From assembly GCA_002398845.1 (NCBI GenBank), contig DHBY01000061.1, positions 1-64,000 of the forward strand: 64,000 nt of DNA, given 5' to 3'. Below, piece by piece: positions 8,489 through 17,279 of this stretch. Position 1 is the first letter of the stretch. Each line of letters begins with the position of its first letter. A program made the position numbers and the translations under genes. A model generated the notes under the pieces. That model saw nothing but the letters and a program-made list of their open reading frames with translations, was not told the DNA's origin and did not search any database. The DNA comes from Firmicutes bacterium UBA4916 (GTDB taxonomy: Bacteria > Bacillota > Clostridia > Tissierellales > Tepidimicrobiaceae).

Positions 8489-9151
8489 CTACCTCCCTTC
8501 AATTATATTAATAATTTCATCAACACCCTCTTCAATAGTCTTATTTGTAGTATCAATTTCAAATGCATCTGCAGCTTTTTTTAAGGGAGCAACTTTTCTT
8601 GTACTATCTATTTTATCCCTTTCTAGAATTTCTGCTAAAGTTTGCTCATAGGAAATATTTTTTTCATTTCTTTCTAATAATTCTTTATATCTTCTTCTTG
8701 CTCTTTCTTCAACGGAAGCAGTAACAAAAAACTTAAAATTTGCATTTGGTAAAACTACTGTTCCTATATCTCTACCATCCATAATAATATTACTTTCTTT
8801 TGCCATTTTTTGTTGCACTTTTACCATTTCTTCTCTAACTTCTTTAATCTTAGCAACATTTGAAACATTATTATTTATAATATTTTTTCTAATTTCTTCA
8901 TCTACCCTTGTCCCATCTAAAAATATATGATTATCCTTAAAGTAGATTGAAGTAGAATTAATTATTTTTATGATATTTTTTATATCCTTTGAATCAACTC
9001 CAGCCTTTATAATTTTTAAAGTCAGCGCTCTATACATAGCTCCAGTATCTATGTACTCTACTTGCAATATTTCAGCAATTTTTTTTGCTATAGTGCTTTT
9101 ACCTGCTCCTGCAGGTCCGTCTACTGCAATAACCAATCTATCATTGACCAT
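8489..9151 (-). CDS. cmk: Cytidylate kinase (Cmk)
   Basis: Cmk phosphorylates CMP and dCMP with ATP. The P-loop GPAGAGKST (residues 12-20), the DTGAMYRALT CMP-binding segment, the DGRDIGTVVLP loop and the RARRRYKEL lid are all present. I start at the ATG at 9151, six bases after a perfect AGGAGG, giving 220 residues, the normal length. The frame stays open 14 codons further upstream, but those codons include the ribosome site and are not conserved in type. The plsC start lies just beyond its stop. Confidence 0.95.
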   Translation of the reverse strand: MVNDRLVIAVDGPAGAGKSTIAKKIAEILQVEYIDTGAMYRALTLKIIKAGVDSKDIKNIIKIINSTSIYFKDNHIFLDGTRVDEEIRKNIINNNVSNVAKIKEVREEMVKVQQKMAKESNIIMDGRDIGTVVLPNANFKFFVTASVEERARRRYKELLERNEKNISYEQTLAEILERDKIDSTRKVAPLKKAADAFEIDTTNKTIEEGVDEIINIIEGR

Positions 9152-9200
9152 GGCAATCCTCCTAATAAAATAATAACCACCCATTGGTGGCATTGCTGTT

Positions 9201-9563
9201 TTATTTATTTAAATCAGGTCTCAATGTTTTTGCATCTCTAAGGTAGATATGTTTTACGTTTCTTTGTTCTAAAGAGCCTTGGTATAGAACCATGACTCTG
9301 ATACATTTATTTATGCTACCTACAACTTCCATTTCATTAAAGCACATTAAACCACATTGAGTATATCCTAATAATCTAGCAGCCTTGGCAGGGTATTCGG
9401 CAGTTAAGTCTTTAGTTGACGAAAATAAAATACTGATTACATTTTCTCTATTTAAATTATTTTTATTTTCTATTTCCAGTAATAATTCCTTTGTGCTAAT
9501 GATTATCTCCTTTTCATTATTTTCCTTAAGAGTAATAGCCCCTCTAATTGATGTTGTATTCAA
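9201..9563 (-). CDS. aroH: Chorismate mutase, AroH type
   Basis: This monofunctional trimeric chorismate mutase of the Bacillus AroH fold converts chorismate to prephenate for Phe and Tyr synthesis. Catalytic residues appear as SIRGA (Arg), CFNEMEVVGS (Glu), KCIRVM (Arg) and HIYLRDA (Tyr), with the LRPDL tail. I prefer the TTG start at 9563 (MNTTSIRGAIT), about ten bases after AAGGG. A GTG at 9572 is possible, but it almost abuts the ribosome site. The gene lies between cmk and a membrane-anchored unknown, within the long 12-5.9 kb unit. Confidence 0.92.
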   Translation of the reverse strand: MNTTSIRGAITLKENNEKEIIISTKELLLEIENKNNLNRENVISILFSSTKDLTAEYPAKAARLLGYTQCGLMCFNEMEVVGSINKCIRVMVLYQGSLEQRNVKHIYLRDAKTLRPDLNK

Positions 9564-9613
9564 TTTTACCACTTCCCTTAATAATTATATATTAAAACCA
9601 ATATTCAAACAAG

Positions 9614-10060
9614 CTATTTTAATTGAACTTTACCTAAAATTTCTATACTCTGGGATGTAGTTAAAATTGTATCTAGTTTTGGAGTTTCAATATTGTTACT
9701 AATGCCAACGACTTTAATATTTAAATTCTCACTATATTTTGTGCCATCTATTTCAATTATATCGTTATCATATACATATATTTTTATTTCATCATTATTT
9801 ATAAAGTTTCCAACAGAGTCCCCATTTAATAATATTTCTATTTCATTGTAGATAGAAGTTATATTTTTTAAAATAACTATACCTTTTTCTGGTACCTCTG
9901 TATTAGAAAAAGGTATAAACCTATTTTTATTATTAAATCTAGAAGTATAAATTGTATAATTATCATCATAATTTAAAAACTGTATAATAAGTAAGAATGA
10001 TATAGATAAGATTGACAGTATAATTATAATCTTTTCTAATTTGTTAAATGTAGATTTCAT
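9614..10060 (-). CDS. Membrane-anchored hypothetical protein, 148 aa
   Basis: I do not recognise this family. It has one N-terminal hydrophobic segment (residues 9-27, IIIILSILSISFLLIIQF) preceded by a basic residue, so it should be a signal-anchor protein with its C-terminus outside the cell. The exterior part is beta-rich and Asn/Ile-rich, without cysteines or obvious catalytic motifs; the middle (ILLNGDSVGNF, YVYDNDIIEIDG) looks like a small sandwich domain. The start ATG follows AGGAGG by five bases. It is in the same unit as aroH and the flavoprotein, but co-location gives no clear function. Confidence 0.75.
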   Translation of the reverse strand: MKSTFNKLEKIIIILSILSISFLLIIQFLNYDDNYTIYTSRFNNKNRFIPFSNTEVPEKGIVILKNITSIYNEIEILLNGDSVGNFINNDEIKIYVYDNDIIEIDGTKYSENLNIKVVGISNNIETPKLDTILTTSQSIEILGKVQLK

Positions 10061-10142
10061 ATTAGCCTCCTAATCCATTAATTATTAATACTTTATGCAT
10101 ATTGTTTACAATTAATGAAAAGATTATAAGGCTTTCATGCTA

Positions 10143-11366
10143 TTATACATTAATGCCTGCCAAATAGCCGGTAGAATAAGCTATCTGAAGATTATAGCCT
10201 CCTGTCAAAGCATCAACATCTATGACTTCTCCTGCAAAGAATAATCCAGGCAGAAGCTTAGACTCCATAGTAGAAGGATCGATCTCTTTTATAGATACCC
10301 CTCCAGAGGTTACAATTGCTTCCTCTATTGGCCTTAAGTTTTTAAAAGTCAAAGGTAAGTTTTTTATTGTATCAATTAATCTTATTCTCTCCAGTTTTGT
10401 AATTTGATTAACAGGCTTTTCTCCATTGATAGAGGATATTTTGATAATTATTGGAATAAGTTTTTGTGGCAATAGCTTACCTAAACTATTATTAATTTGT
10501 CTATTTTTAAATTCTTCAAAATCCCTCAATATCCTTTTATCAAGTTTCTCATCTGTTAATGCAGGTTTTAAATCTATAAATAATTTTATATTTTTGTTTA
10601 TGCAGGTATTGATATGATTACTCATAGATAATACAATAGGTCCAGAAATACCATAATGAGTGAAAAGCATTTCACCAAATTCCTCATGAATCATTTTTCC
10701 ATCTGCTGAAGCTTTTAATTTTACATTTTTTAATGACAAACCTTGGACTTCTTTAACCCATTCTTCTTTAGTTTCAATAGGCACTAATGATGGCTTTAAT
10801 GGTTCTATAGAATGTCCAAGCTTCCTTGCAAAAGTATATCCATCCCCTGTTGATCCAGTTAATGGATATGATTTTCCTCCTGTAGCTATTACTAGTTTGT
10901 CAAAGGATTCCTTAGTCTCATCCCCAAATATAACTATAAACTTGCCTTCCTTAAAATATATATCTTTAACTTTTTTATTTAATAATATATTTACATTGTT
11001 AGCTTCTAAAAATTTATTAAATGCCTTTATAACATCACTAGATTTATCTGAAAGAGGAAATACCCTATTGCCTCTTTCAACTTTAGTTTTCAACCCGTAG
11101 GATTCTAAAAGAGTTATTATATCTCTATTGGTAAAAGAATAAAAACTACTATATAAAAAAGTATAATTTGTAATCACATTTTCAAAGAAATCTTCAATTG
11201 GAGAAGCATTAGTAATATTACATCTTCCTTTTCCTGTTATAAATAGTTTTTTACCTATTCGATTGTTTTTTTCAATCAATGTTACACTTTTCCCCTTTGA
11301 ACCAGCAAATCCAGCTGATACTATTCCTGCAGGTCCACCGCCTATTACTCCGACCTTTTCTTCCAT
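10143..11366 (-). CDS. BaiN/HI0933-like FAD-dependent oxidoreductase
   Basis: This 407-residue flavoprotein belongs to the HI0933/YhiN/BaiN family (aminoacetone-oxidase-like). The dinucleotide fold is GVIGGGPAGIVSAGFA at 6-21, followed by LIEKNNRIGKKL and the family-specific GKGRCNITNA. The C-terminal FAD contact is FFAGEVIDVDALTGGYNLQ. Members have been linked to NAD(P)H-dependent flavin reduction of diverse substrates; the one here cannot be assigned. The ATG follows AAGGAG. The gene begins one base after the phosphatase stop, so the two are coupled. Confidence 0.9.
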   Translation of the reverse strand: MEEKVGVIGGGPAGIVSAGFAGSKGKSVTLIEKNNRIGKKLFITGKGRCNITNASPIEDFFENVITNYTFLYSSFYSFTNRDIITLLESYGLKTKVERGNRVFPLSDKSSDVIKAFNKFLEANNVNILLNKKVKDIYFKEGKFIVIFGDETKESFDKLVIATGGKSYPLTGSTGDGYTFARKLGHSIEPLKPSLVPIETKEEWVKEVQGLSLKNVKLKASADGKMIHEEFGEMLFTHYGISGPIVLSMSNHINTCINKNIKLFIDLKPALTDEKLDKRILRDFEEFKNRQINNSLGKLLPQKLIPIIIKISSINGEKPVNQITKLERIRLIDTIKNLPLTFKNLRPIEEAIVTSGGVSIKEIDPSTMESKLLPGLFFAGEVIDVDALTGGYNLQIAYSTGYLAGINV

Positions 11367-11367
11367 A

Positions 11368-11982
11368 TTATTTATTCTCCTTTATATGACATGTATCGTT
11401 TATAACCTTAAGTACTCTGTTATAATCTCTAATTTCAATAATAGTTAAGCTCACATTATCTAAAGTTAAATTCTTAAAATAGGTTAAATCAATATCTAAT
11501 AAACCTAAAATTATTGTCTTTAAAGTAGCACTATGAGAGACTATTAATATATTATCATCTTTTCCATTTCTCATGATCTTATTAATTCCATTCATGGCCC
11601 TTGATTGTAATTCTTCTAAGGATTCAGCGCCTTCTATTTTTAACTTTTCAGGCACCCTTTTCCACATAAGATATTCATCATGATACTTTAATAACATTTT
11701 CTCATTGGACATGCCTTCCCATATTCCAAAATTAATTTCCCTAAATTCTTCCATAGGAATTACATTAATATTTAGTTTTCCTCCAATAATTTCCGCTGTA
11801 TTAAATGCTCTTATAAGATCACTCGAATATATTCTATCTATTTTTTCATTCATTAATCTATTTCCAATCAAATTAGCTTGTTTAAGTCCTCCTTCTGTAA
11901 GAGGAATATCTTGTTGCCCTTGTATCTTTTTTAATGTATTCCATTGAGATTCTCCATGTCTTACTAAAAAAATTTTTCTCAT
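11368..11982 (-). CDS. Histidine phosphatase (phosphoglycerate mutase-like)
   Basis: The product has 204 residues of the branch-1 histidine phosphatase superfamily. RHGESQWN at 8-15 carries the phosphorylated His, EFREINFGIWEG the acid Glu, and IVSHSATLKTI the second catalytic His. The pattern fits cofactor-independent phosphatases such as PhoE or CobC rather than glycolytic GpmA, which is about 230-250 residues with an extra insertion. Substrate is uncertain. The ATG follows TTGGAGG. It opens the unit that runs down to ispH-S1. Confidence 0.88.
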   Translation of the reverse strand: MRKIFLVRHGESQWNTLKKIQGQQDIPLTEGGLKQANLIGNRLMNEKIDRIYSSDLIRAFNTAEIIGGKLNINVIPMEEFREINFGIWEGMSNEKMLLKYHDEYLMWKRVPEKLKIEGAESLEELQSRAMNGINKIMRNGKDDNILIVSHSATLKTIILGLLDIDLTYFKNLTLDNVSLTIIEIRDYNRVLKVINDTCHIKENK

Positions 11983-12084
11983 ATCAATACCTCCAACTTT
12001 AATTGTATATTAAATATTATAACAGAATTATTTATTTTTTGTTGTATATCATTTATGATAACATTAATTATGATACATTAGTAT

Positions 12085-12122
12085 AAAAACTAAGACTACC
12101 TATTTAGGCAGTCTTAGTTTTT
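12085..12122 (-). terminator. Terminator of the kor operon
   Basis: A 16-bp stem with one mismatch (AAAAACTAAGACTACC against GGCAGTCTTAGTTTTT, six-base loop) ends in a T run. It overlaps the last codons of the RpiR-like gene. Confidence 0.88.
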
Positions 12123-12989
12123 ACTTTTATTATTTGTATCGTATACACCATGCTTTTTCCATATATTTTCCAAGTCCTCAAAGTAAGTAGTAATATCATC
12201 TCTTTTTTCAATTCCAATAGCCACAATAAAAGCATTTATTAAGCTCATAGGAGCTACTAGAGAATCAACGAAGGATAACATATTGCTGCTTGCTATTAAT
12301 GTAACATCTGAATATTGTGCTGCAGGTGATATCAAACTATCCGTAATACCAACTACTTTGCATCCTTTTCCCTTACCATAATCCAGTGCATCTAAAGTTC
12401 TTTTTGAATACCTTGGATAAGATATACCGATAATTACATCATTATCCTTAGCTTTTAATAACTGTTCAAAAACATCATTAGGACCAGATGTTACAATACT
12501 AACACTGTCAAGCAAAAATTTCAAATAAAAACCTAAATATCCTGCTAAGAACGAGGAAGATCTAAGGCCTAATACATATACGTTTTCTGCTTCTAAAGTT
12601 ATTTCTACAGCTTTTTGAAAAGTATGATAATCAATTTCATTAAGGGTCTTTTCTATATTCCCCATGTCCTTTTTTATAACTTGTTTCAAGGAATTTTCAT
12701 CATCTGTAAAATCTTTACTTAAAGAAATCCTTTGAACAGTTGTTAACTTGTTTTTTATTAACTCCTGTAACTCTTTCTGCAGTTCTCTATATCCATCATA
12801 GCCAAGGGTATTAGCAAATCTTACTACAGTTGATTCACTTACTCCAACAGTTGCCCCTAAAGTTGCAGCTGTCATAAATGCAGCTTTATCATAATTATCC
12901 ATTATAAATTCAGCTATTAATTTTTGCCCCTTGCTTAGTCTGCTAAAGTTATTTTGAATAACCTTAATTACATCAACATACTTCTCCAT
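12114..12989 (-). CDS. MurR/RpiR family transcriptional regulator
   Basis: The product has 291 residues with an N-terminal HTH of the RpiR type (residues 1-77; GVSESTVVRFANTLGYDGYRELQ) and a C-terminal SIS sugar-phosphate-binding domain (about 125-260; VYVLGLRSSSFLAGYLGF, VIGISYPRYSKRTLDAL). Such regulators normally sense phosphosugars. Here the gene overlaps the end of korC by 17 bp and is co-transcribed with the 2-oxoacid oxidoreductase, so it may tune that operon or link it to carbon status. The ATG follows AAGGA. Target sites are not known; the repeats before korD are a candidate. Confidence 0.92.
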   Translation of the reverse strand: MEKYVDVIKVIQNNFSRLSKGQKLIAEFIMDNYDKAAFMTAATLGATVGVSESTVVRFANTLGYDGYRELQKELQELIKNKLTTVQRISLSKDFTDDENSLKQVIKKDMGNIEKTLNEIDYHTFQKAVEITLEAENVYVLGLRSSSFLAGYLGFYLKFLLDSVSIVTSGPNDVFEQLLKAKDNDVIIGISYPRYSKRTLDALDYGKGKGCKVVGITDSLISPAAQYSDVTLIASSNMLSFVDSLVAPMSLINAFIVAIGIEKRDDITTYFEDLENIWKKHGVYDTNNKSKN

Positions 12990-13536
12990 ACGAGCTATCC
13001 TTGTGATTTTTTATTAATTTAAATCCTTCTCCTAATGCTTTTTTATTTAATTCTTCTGTTCCACGGGGCACCCTACTTAAAACTGCTTTTTCTAGGGACT
13101 CTTTACTTACAACTTTAGTCAATTGGTATATGCTGCCTAATGCTATAATATTAGCAACCATTGGCTTATTTAATGTGTCTTCAGCTGTCTCTAAAATTGG
13201 TATAGAATAAATCTTTATATCATCCCTATTGGGGTGTTCTGTAACAGTATTATCTAAGATCAATACTCCACCAGGTTTTAACGAATCTATATATTTGTCA
13301 CAAGCTTTTTGAGTTAATGATAATAACATATCGCATTTATTGACTTTTGGATAATTAATAATATCATCACTTATTATTACCTCTGCCTTACTTGCACCAC
13401 CTCTGGCTTCTGGCCCATAGGATTGGGATTGAACAACATTTTTTCCGTCATGCAAAGCAGCTTCTGCTAGTATTATTCCTGCTAAAATAAGACCTTGCCC
13501 ACCTGAACCGCTCAATCTTAATTCTTGACGTCTCAT
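12973..13536 (-). CDS. korC: 2-oxoacid:ferredoxin oxidoreductase, gamma subunit
   Basis: This gamma subunit of a four-part 2-oxoacid:ferredoxin oxidoreductase (187 residues) couples oxidative decarboxylation of a 2-oxoacid to CoA with ferredoxin reduction. The family opening GSGGQGLILAGIILAEAA at 10-27 and SYGPEARGGASKAEVI are clear. In these complexes the gamma chain packs on the alpha chain. Subunit order delta-alpha-beta-gamma and sequence type fit the Kor (2-oxoglutarate) class, though branched-chain substrates cannot be excluded. ATG behind AAAGGAGAG. Confidence 0.92.
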   Translation of the reverse strand: MRRQELRLSGSGGQGLILAGIILAEAALHDGKNVVQSQSYGPEARGGASKAEVIISDDIINYPKVNKCDMLLSLTQKACDKYIDSLKPGGVLILDNTVTEHPNRDDIKIYSIPILETAEDTLNKPMVANIIALGSIYQLTKVVSKESLEKAVLSRVPRGTEELNKKALGEGFKLIKNHKDSSYGEVC

Positions 13537-13551
13537 TATTATATCTCTCCT

Positions 13552-14361
13552 TTAAAATGATTCTATGATTTTATTATATTGCTCTACATACTCAGGTTTT
13601 TGTCCCTTAAATAATTCTCCGACTACAATTTTGTTTTTACGTTTTTCTTCAGGAAGTTTATCATAGGCTACTTTGTTTACCGCATTTTCCTTTAAATAGT
13701 TCATCATATCCACAGCATCACCTTTTTTATTCTTCCTGCCATAATAAGTCGGACAAATGCTTATTGTTTCTACGAACGAAAACCCTTTGTTCTTTATGCC
13801 GTCCTCTACCTGCTTTATAATCATATTAGCCCCATAGACAGTAGCCCTACTTACATAGGTAGCTCCAGCAGCTTTTGCTAATTCACATAGATCAAAATTA
13901 GCATCTATATTACCGTAAGGAGCTGTAGTACCTTTATCGCCTGTTGGCGTAGTTGGAGAATATTGTCCTCCAGTCATACCATAGATATTATTATTGAATA
14001 CAACTGCCGTTATATCAATATTTCTTCTTGCAGCATGTATTAAATGATTACCCCCAATAGCTGCACAATCACCGTCTCCAGTAATTACTATTACATGTAA
14101 ATCAGGATTGGCAAATTTTATACCTGTTGCAAAAGCTAATGCTCGTCCATGGGTTGTGTGTATAGTATTAAAATCCAAGTAGCCTGAAGCCCTTGAAGAG
14201 CAACCAATTCCTGATACGATGCACACCTCATCTTGACTTAATCCTAAATTATCTATCGCTTTTACAATTGATCTTGTAACTATTCCATTTCCACATCCTG
14301 GACACCAAATGTGGGGTAAACTCTCAGTTCTAAAGTATTTATCAACTAATTGACTTGGCAA
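13552..14361 (-). CDS. korB: 2-oxoacid:ferredoxin oxidoreductase, beta (TPP) subunit
   Basis: The thiamine-diphosphate subunit has 269 residues. Landmarks are WCPGCGNGIV (cluster/TPP-proximal Cys pair), VSGIGCSSRASGY, the TPP-Mg motif GDGDCAAIGGNH and NNNIYGMTGGQYSPTTP. It cleaves the 2-oxoacid and passes electrons through the Fe-S cluster. The start is TTG (MPSQLV) six bases after GGAGGG, three bases past the korA stop. Confidence 0.94.
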   Translation of the reverse strand: MPSQLVDKYFRTESLPHIWCPGCGNGIVTRSIVKAIDNLGLSQDEVCIVSGIGCSSRASGYLDFNTIHTTHGRALAFATGIKFANPDLHVIVITGDGDCAAIGGNHLIHAARRNIDITAVVFNNNIYGMTGGQYSPTTPTGDKGTTAPYGNIDANFDLCELAKAAGATYVSRATVYGANMIIKQVEDGIKNKGFSFVETISICPTYYGRKNKKGDAVDMMNYLKENAVNKVAYDKLPEEKRKNKIVVGELFKGQKPEYVEQYNKIIESF

Positions 14362-14363
14362 TT

Positions 14364-15500
14364 TTAACCCTCCTTAATAAAAGAAACAATTTCTTCTGGA
14401 GTAATTAGCTCCCCATTTACGCGGCCATATCTATCAACTTTTGTAAACTTACCTGCAATTCTATCAACTTCAAGGAAATACTGTCCCATGTTCATCTCTA
14501 TTACTGAAATTCTTTTTACCTTCTTTGCAATATCCTCAATCTGTTTTTGTGCCATAGGCCAAATAGTAATAGGTTTAAACATGCCTACTTTAATTCCTTC
14601 TTCTCTTAAAGCATTGATTGCAGATTTTGCAGACCTAGCAGTTGCACCATATGCAACAATTACTTCATCTGCATCTTCTAATCTATACTCTTCATATTCT
14701 ACGATATCATCTACATTATCTTCAATTTTATTGACTAACCTTGTGGTAAGTTCTTCAGCAATTTTATGATCATTTGTTGGGAGTCCTGTTTCACTATGGA
14801 CTAATCCTGTAACATGAAATCTATACCCTTCTCCAAAGCTTGCCATTTCTGGCACAATATCTCCTTCCTTAACTTTATAGGGTAGATATTCTGATGAATT
14901 AACTTCAGGCTTTTTTCTATTGTAAATTTTTATTTCATCATCATTAGGTATCTCGATTTTTTCTCTCATATGAGCTATTACTTCATCCATCAATAATATA
15001 ACTGGTGTTCTATACTTTTCAGCTAAGTTAAAAGCTCTTATAGTTGTATCATAAATTTCCCTTACTGTAGATGGATATAAAACTATTATGGAATGATCTC
15101 CATGAGTACCCCATCTAGCCTGCATTATATCACCTTGAGCAGGAGAAGTTGGTAGTCCAGTACTTGGACCTCCTCTTTGGACATCAACTATGACACAAGG
15201 AACTTCTGATATAACTGCATATCCAATACCCTCTTGTTTAAGAGAAAATCCAGGGCCGCTAGTTGCTGTCATTGATTTATGCCCAGTTAATGAGGCGCCT
15301 ATTATGGCACTAATACTTGCAATTTCGTCTTCCATTTGAAGAAATTTTCCACCTATTCTTGGCAATTTTGCTGCTGATAATTCAGCTATTTCAGTTGAAG
15401 GAGTAATTGGATAGCCTGCATAAAATCTCATTCCTGCTGTAATTGCTCCATCTACACATGCTTCATTACCCTGCATCAATTTTACAGTTCTTTCCGCCAT
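14364..15500 (-). CDS. korA: 2-oxoacid:ferredoxin oxidoreductase, alpha subunit
   Basis: The alpha subunit has 378 residues. The N-terminal pyrimidine-binding domain shows QGNEACVDGAITAGMRFYAGYP and PITPSTEI. The segments TATSGPGFSLKQEGIG and RGGPSTGLPTSPAQGD are standard for KorA/VorA. The C-terminal transketolase-like domain (from EEYRLEDADEVIVAYGA) supports assembly. It lacks a fused gamma domain, so the enzyme is the separate-subunit kind. ATG follows GGGG; one base separates it from korD. Confidence 0.94.
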   Translation of the reverse strand: MAERTVKLMQGNEACVDGAITAGMRFYAGYPITPSTEIAELSAAKLPRIGGKFLQMEDEIASISAIIGASLTGHKSMTATSGPGFSLKQEGIGYAVISEVPCVIVDVQRGGPSTGLPTSPAQGDIMQARWGTHGDHSIIVLYPSTVREIYDTTIRAFNLAEKYRTPVILLMDEVIAHMREKIEIPNDDEIKIYNRKKPEVNSSEYLPYKVKEGDIVPEMASFGEGYRFHVTGLVHSETGLPTNDHKIAEELTTRLVNKIEDNVDDIVEYEEYRLEDADEVIVAYGATARSAKSAINALREEGIKVGMFKPITIWPMAQKQIEDIAKKVKRISVIEMNMGQYFLEVDRIAGKFTKVDRYGRVNGELITPEEIVSFIKEG

Positions 15501-15501
15501 T

Positions 15502-15708
15502 TTATTTACCCCCTAAATAAATAGCATAGTCAGGACACCTTAATTCACATTGTCCACATTGAATACAAGCATCCAAGTTTTTTATAGCTACTTTATTGTT
15601 TTTTATTTCTAATACGTTTTTTGGACAAAACTCTACACATATACCGCAACCTTTACACCTTTCTTTTTCCACAGAAAGTTTTTGCAATGTCTTATTTGAC
15701 AAAGTCAT
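15502..15708 (-). CDS. korD: 2-oxoacid:ferredoxin oxidoreductase, delta (2[4Fe-4S]) subunit
   Basis: This 68-residue ferredoxin-like subunit has two classic clusters, CKGCGICVEFCP and CIQCGQCELRCP, each supplying three close cysteines plus the distal proline-linked one. It carries electrons from the TPP subunit to soluble ferredoxin. As first gene of korDABC-rpiR it follows AAGGGGG and the promoter at 15739-15767. Confidence 0.95.
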   Translation of the reverse strand: MTLSNKTLQKLSVEKERCKGCGICVEFCPKNVLEIKNNKVAIKNLDACIQCGQCELRCPDYAIYLGGK

Positions 15709-15738
15709 TTCCCCCTTATTGTGATATTTTCTACTTCA

Positions 15739-15767
15739 ATAATAACAAAGTTATACTAAATATGCAA
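15739..15767 (-). promoter_or_regulatory. Sigma-A promoter of korDABC
   Basis: On the minus strand TTGCAT (15767-15762), a 17-base spacer and TATTAT (15744-15739) precede korD by about 30 bp. The -35 box lies inside the proximal copy of a 23-bp direct repeat, so a repeat-binding factor would touch RNA polymerase. Confidence 0.6.
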
Positions 15768-15819
15768 GATTTATTTCATTTTTTTATGAATTTAATTAAA
15801 TATGCAAGATTTATTTCAT
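15757..15819. repeat. Two 23-bp direct repeats upstream of korD
   Basis: TAAATATGCAAGATTTATTT plus CAT is present identically at 15757-15779 and 15797-15819, with a period of 40 bp (about four helical turns). They lie only in the korD upstream region. Same-face spacing and overlap with the -35 box suggest tandem operator sites. Confidence 0.7.
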
Positions 15820-15841
15820 CACTAAACAAAAATTTAAATAT

Positions 15842-15867
15842 AAAAACAAGCCCAAGGGCTTGTTTTT
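15842..15867 (-). terminator. Terminator after oadA
   Basis: A 12-bp perfect stem (AAAAACAAGCCC and its complement) is followed by ATATTTAAATTTTTG on the minus strand. It overlaps the oadA stop. Confidence 0.82.
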
Positions 15868-17263
15868 ATACTGGATAAGTTTTAAATTCTTCATTTAATA
15901 AATTCGTATCAATTTTATATTTTTCAGCTTGTCTATATTTGAAAAAATCAATAGCAACTTGAGGGAATAATGCATAGCTTAGTACATCCTCATCTTGTTC
16001 AATATACTCGCTTATCTCTTCTTTCAACCTATCAAGTTCAGGTTCTAATAAATCTGCTGGCCTTCCTGTAAACACCTTTTCATCACCTATGATTTTCTTT
16101 CTAATTTCTTCTTTTATTGGTACAGTTGGCTTTCCATATAAACCTTTAACATAATTTTTTGTTTCTGTTGGAATCATCTTATATCTTTCGCCTAATATTA
16201 CATTGAAAACTGCTGTAGTTCCAACCATTTGACTCATTGGAGTAACTAATGGTGGATATCCTAAGTCTTCTCTTACCCTTGGAACTTCTTTTAATACCTC
16301 ATCAAATTTATCTAATGCTCCTTGACTCTTTAATTGAGAAACCAAATTAGATAACATACCTCCAGGTACCTGATATTTTAATGTCCTTACGTCTACATTT
16401 AACACTTTAGTGTTTAGTAAACCTTCTTTCATATATTTATTTCTTAAATCACTAAAATAATCCGTTATTTCAAGCAATAAATCCATGTCAATATCAGGAT
16501 AGTATGGCGAACCTTTTAATGAAGCTATCATAGATTCTGTAGCTGGTTGACTTGTTCCCATACCTAAAGGTGACATTGCAGTATCTATAATATCTGCTCC
16601 TGCTTCAATTGCTTTCATATATGTTTGATTGGCTATTCCACTAGTAAAATGAGAGTGAATTTGTATTGGAACGGATACCTTTTTCTTCAATCCTTTTACT
16701 AATTTTTCTGCTTCATAAGGCATTAATATGCCTGACATATCCTTAATACAAATTGAATCAGCCCCCATTTTTTCCAATTCTACAGCTAAATTTATATAAT
16801 AATTATTATTATGAACTGGGCTTGTTGTATAGGATATTGCAGCTTGTGCATGACCGCCATATTTCTTTGTTGCATCTAAAGATTTTTTAATGTTTCTTGG
16901 ATCATTTAATGCATCGAAAATACGAATAATATCTATACCATTTTCGATGGATTTCTTAACAAATTCTTCTACCACATCATCAGGATAGTGTTTATACCCC
17001 AATAGGTTCTGTCCTCTTAATAGCATTTGTAATTTAGTATTTTTAAAAGCTTTTCTTAATGTCCTTAGCCTTTCCCATGGATCTTCATTTAAAAAACGTA
17101 AACAGGTATCAAATGTTGCTCCTCCCCACACTTCAAGAGAATGAAACCCTACTTTGTCTAATTTTCCTGCTATAGGTAGCATATCTTCTGTTTTCATCCT
17201 AGTTGCAATTAGAGATTGATGTGCATCCCTTAAAGTTGTATCTGTAATCTTTACTTTTGACAT
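15866..17263 (-). CDS. oadA: Oxaloacetate decarboxylase/pyruvate carboxylase carboxyltransferase subunit
   Basis: The product has 465 residues with a DRE-TIM carboxyltransferase domain: DTTLRDAHQSL at 7-17 (metal Asp, substrate Arg), LLRGQNLLGYKHYPDD, IRIFDALND, the candidate carbamoylated lysine in ICIKDMSG and the metal histidines in IQIHSHFTSG. The C-terminal PYC_OADA helical domain follows, but no biotinyl-lysine (MKM) domain exists, so the biotin carrier must be encoded elsewhere. Without OadB/G partners nearby it could serve a soluble transcarboxylase or the sodium-pumping decarboxylase. ATG behind GGAGGG. Confidence 0.9.
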   Translation of the reverse strand: MSKVKITDTTLRDAHQSLIATRMKTEDMLPIAGKLDKVGFHSLEVWGGATFDTCLRFLNEDPWERLRTLRKAFKNTKLQMLLRGQNLLGYKHYPDDVVEEFVKKSIENGIDIIRIFDALNDPRNIKKSLDATKKYGGHAQAAISYTTSPVHNNNYYINLAVELEKMGADSICIKDMSGILMPYEAEKLVKGLKKKVSVPIQIHSHFTSGIANQTYMKAIEAGADIIDTAMSPLGMGTSQPATESMIASLKGSPYYPDIDMDLLLEITDYFSDLRNKYMKEGLLNTKVLNVDVRTLKYQVPGGMLSNLVSQLKSQGALDKFDEVLKEVPRVREDLGYPPLVTPMSQMVGTTAVFNVILGERYKMIPTETKNYVKGLYGKPTVPIKEEIRKKIIGDEKVFTGRPADLLEPELDRLKEEISEYIEQDEDVLSYALFPQVAIDFFKYRQAEKYKIDTNLLNEEFKTYPV

Positions 17264-17279
17264 TACTATCCCTCCTATT

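Noticed and set aside
15757..15819. CRISPR array from the 23-bp direct repeats
   Set aside because: Only two copies, 17-bp AT-rich spacer, no leader or cas genes; more like an operator.
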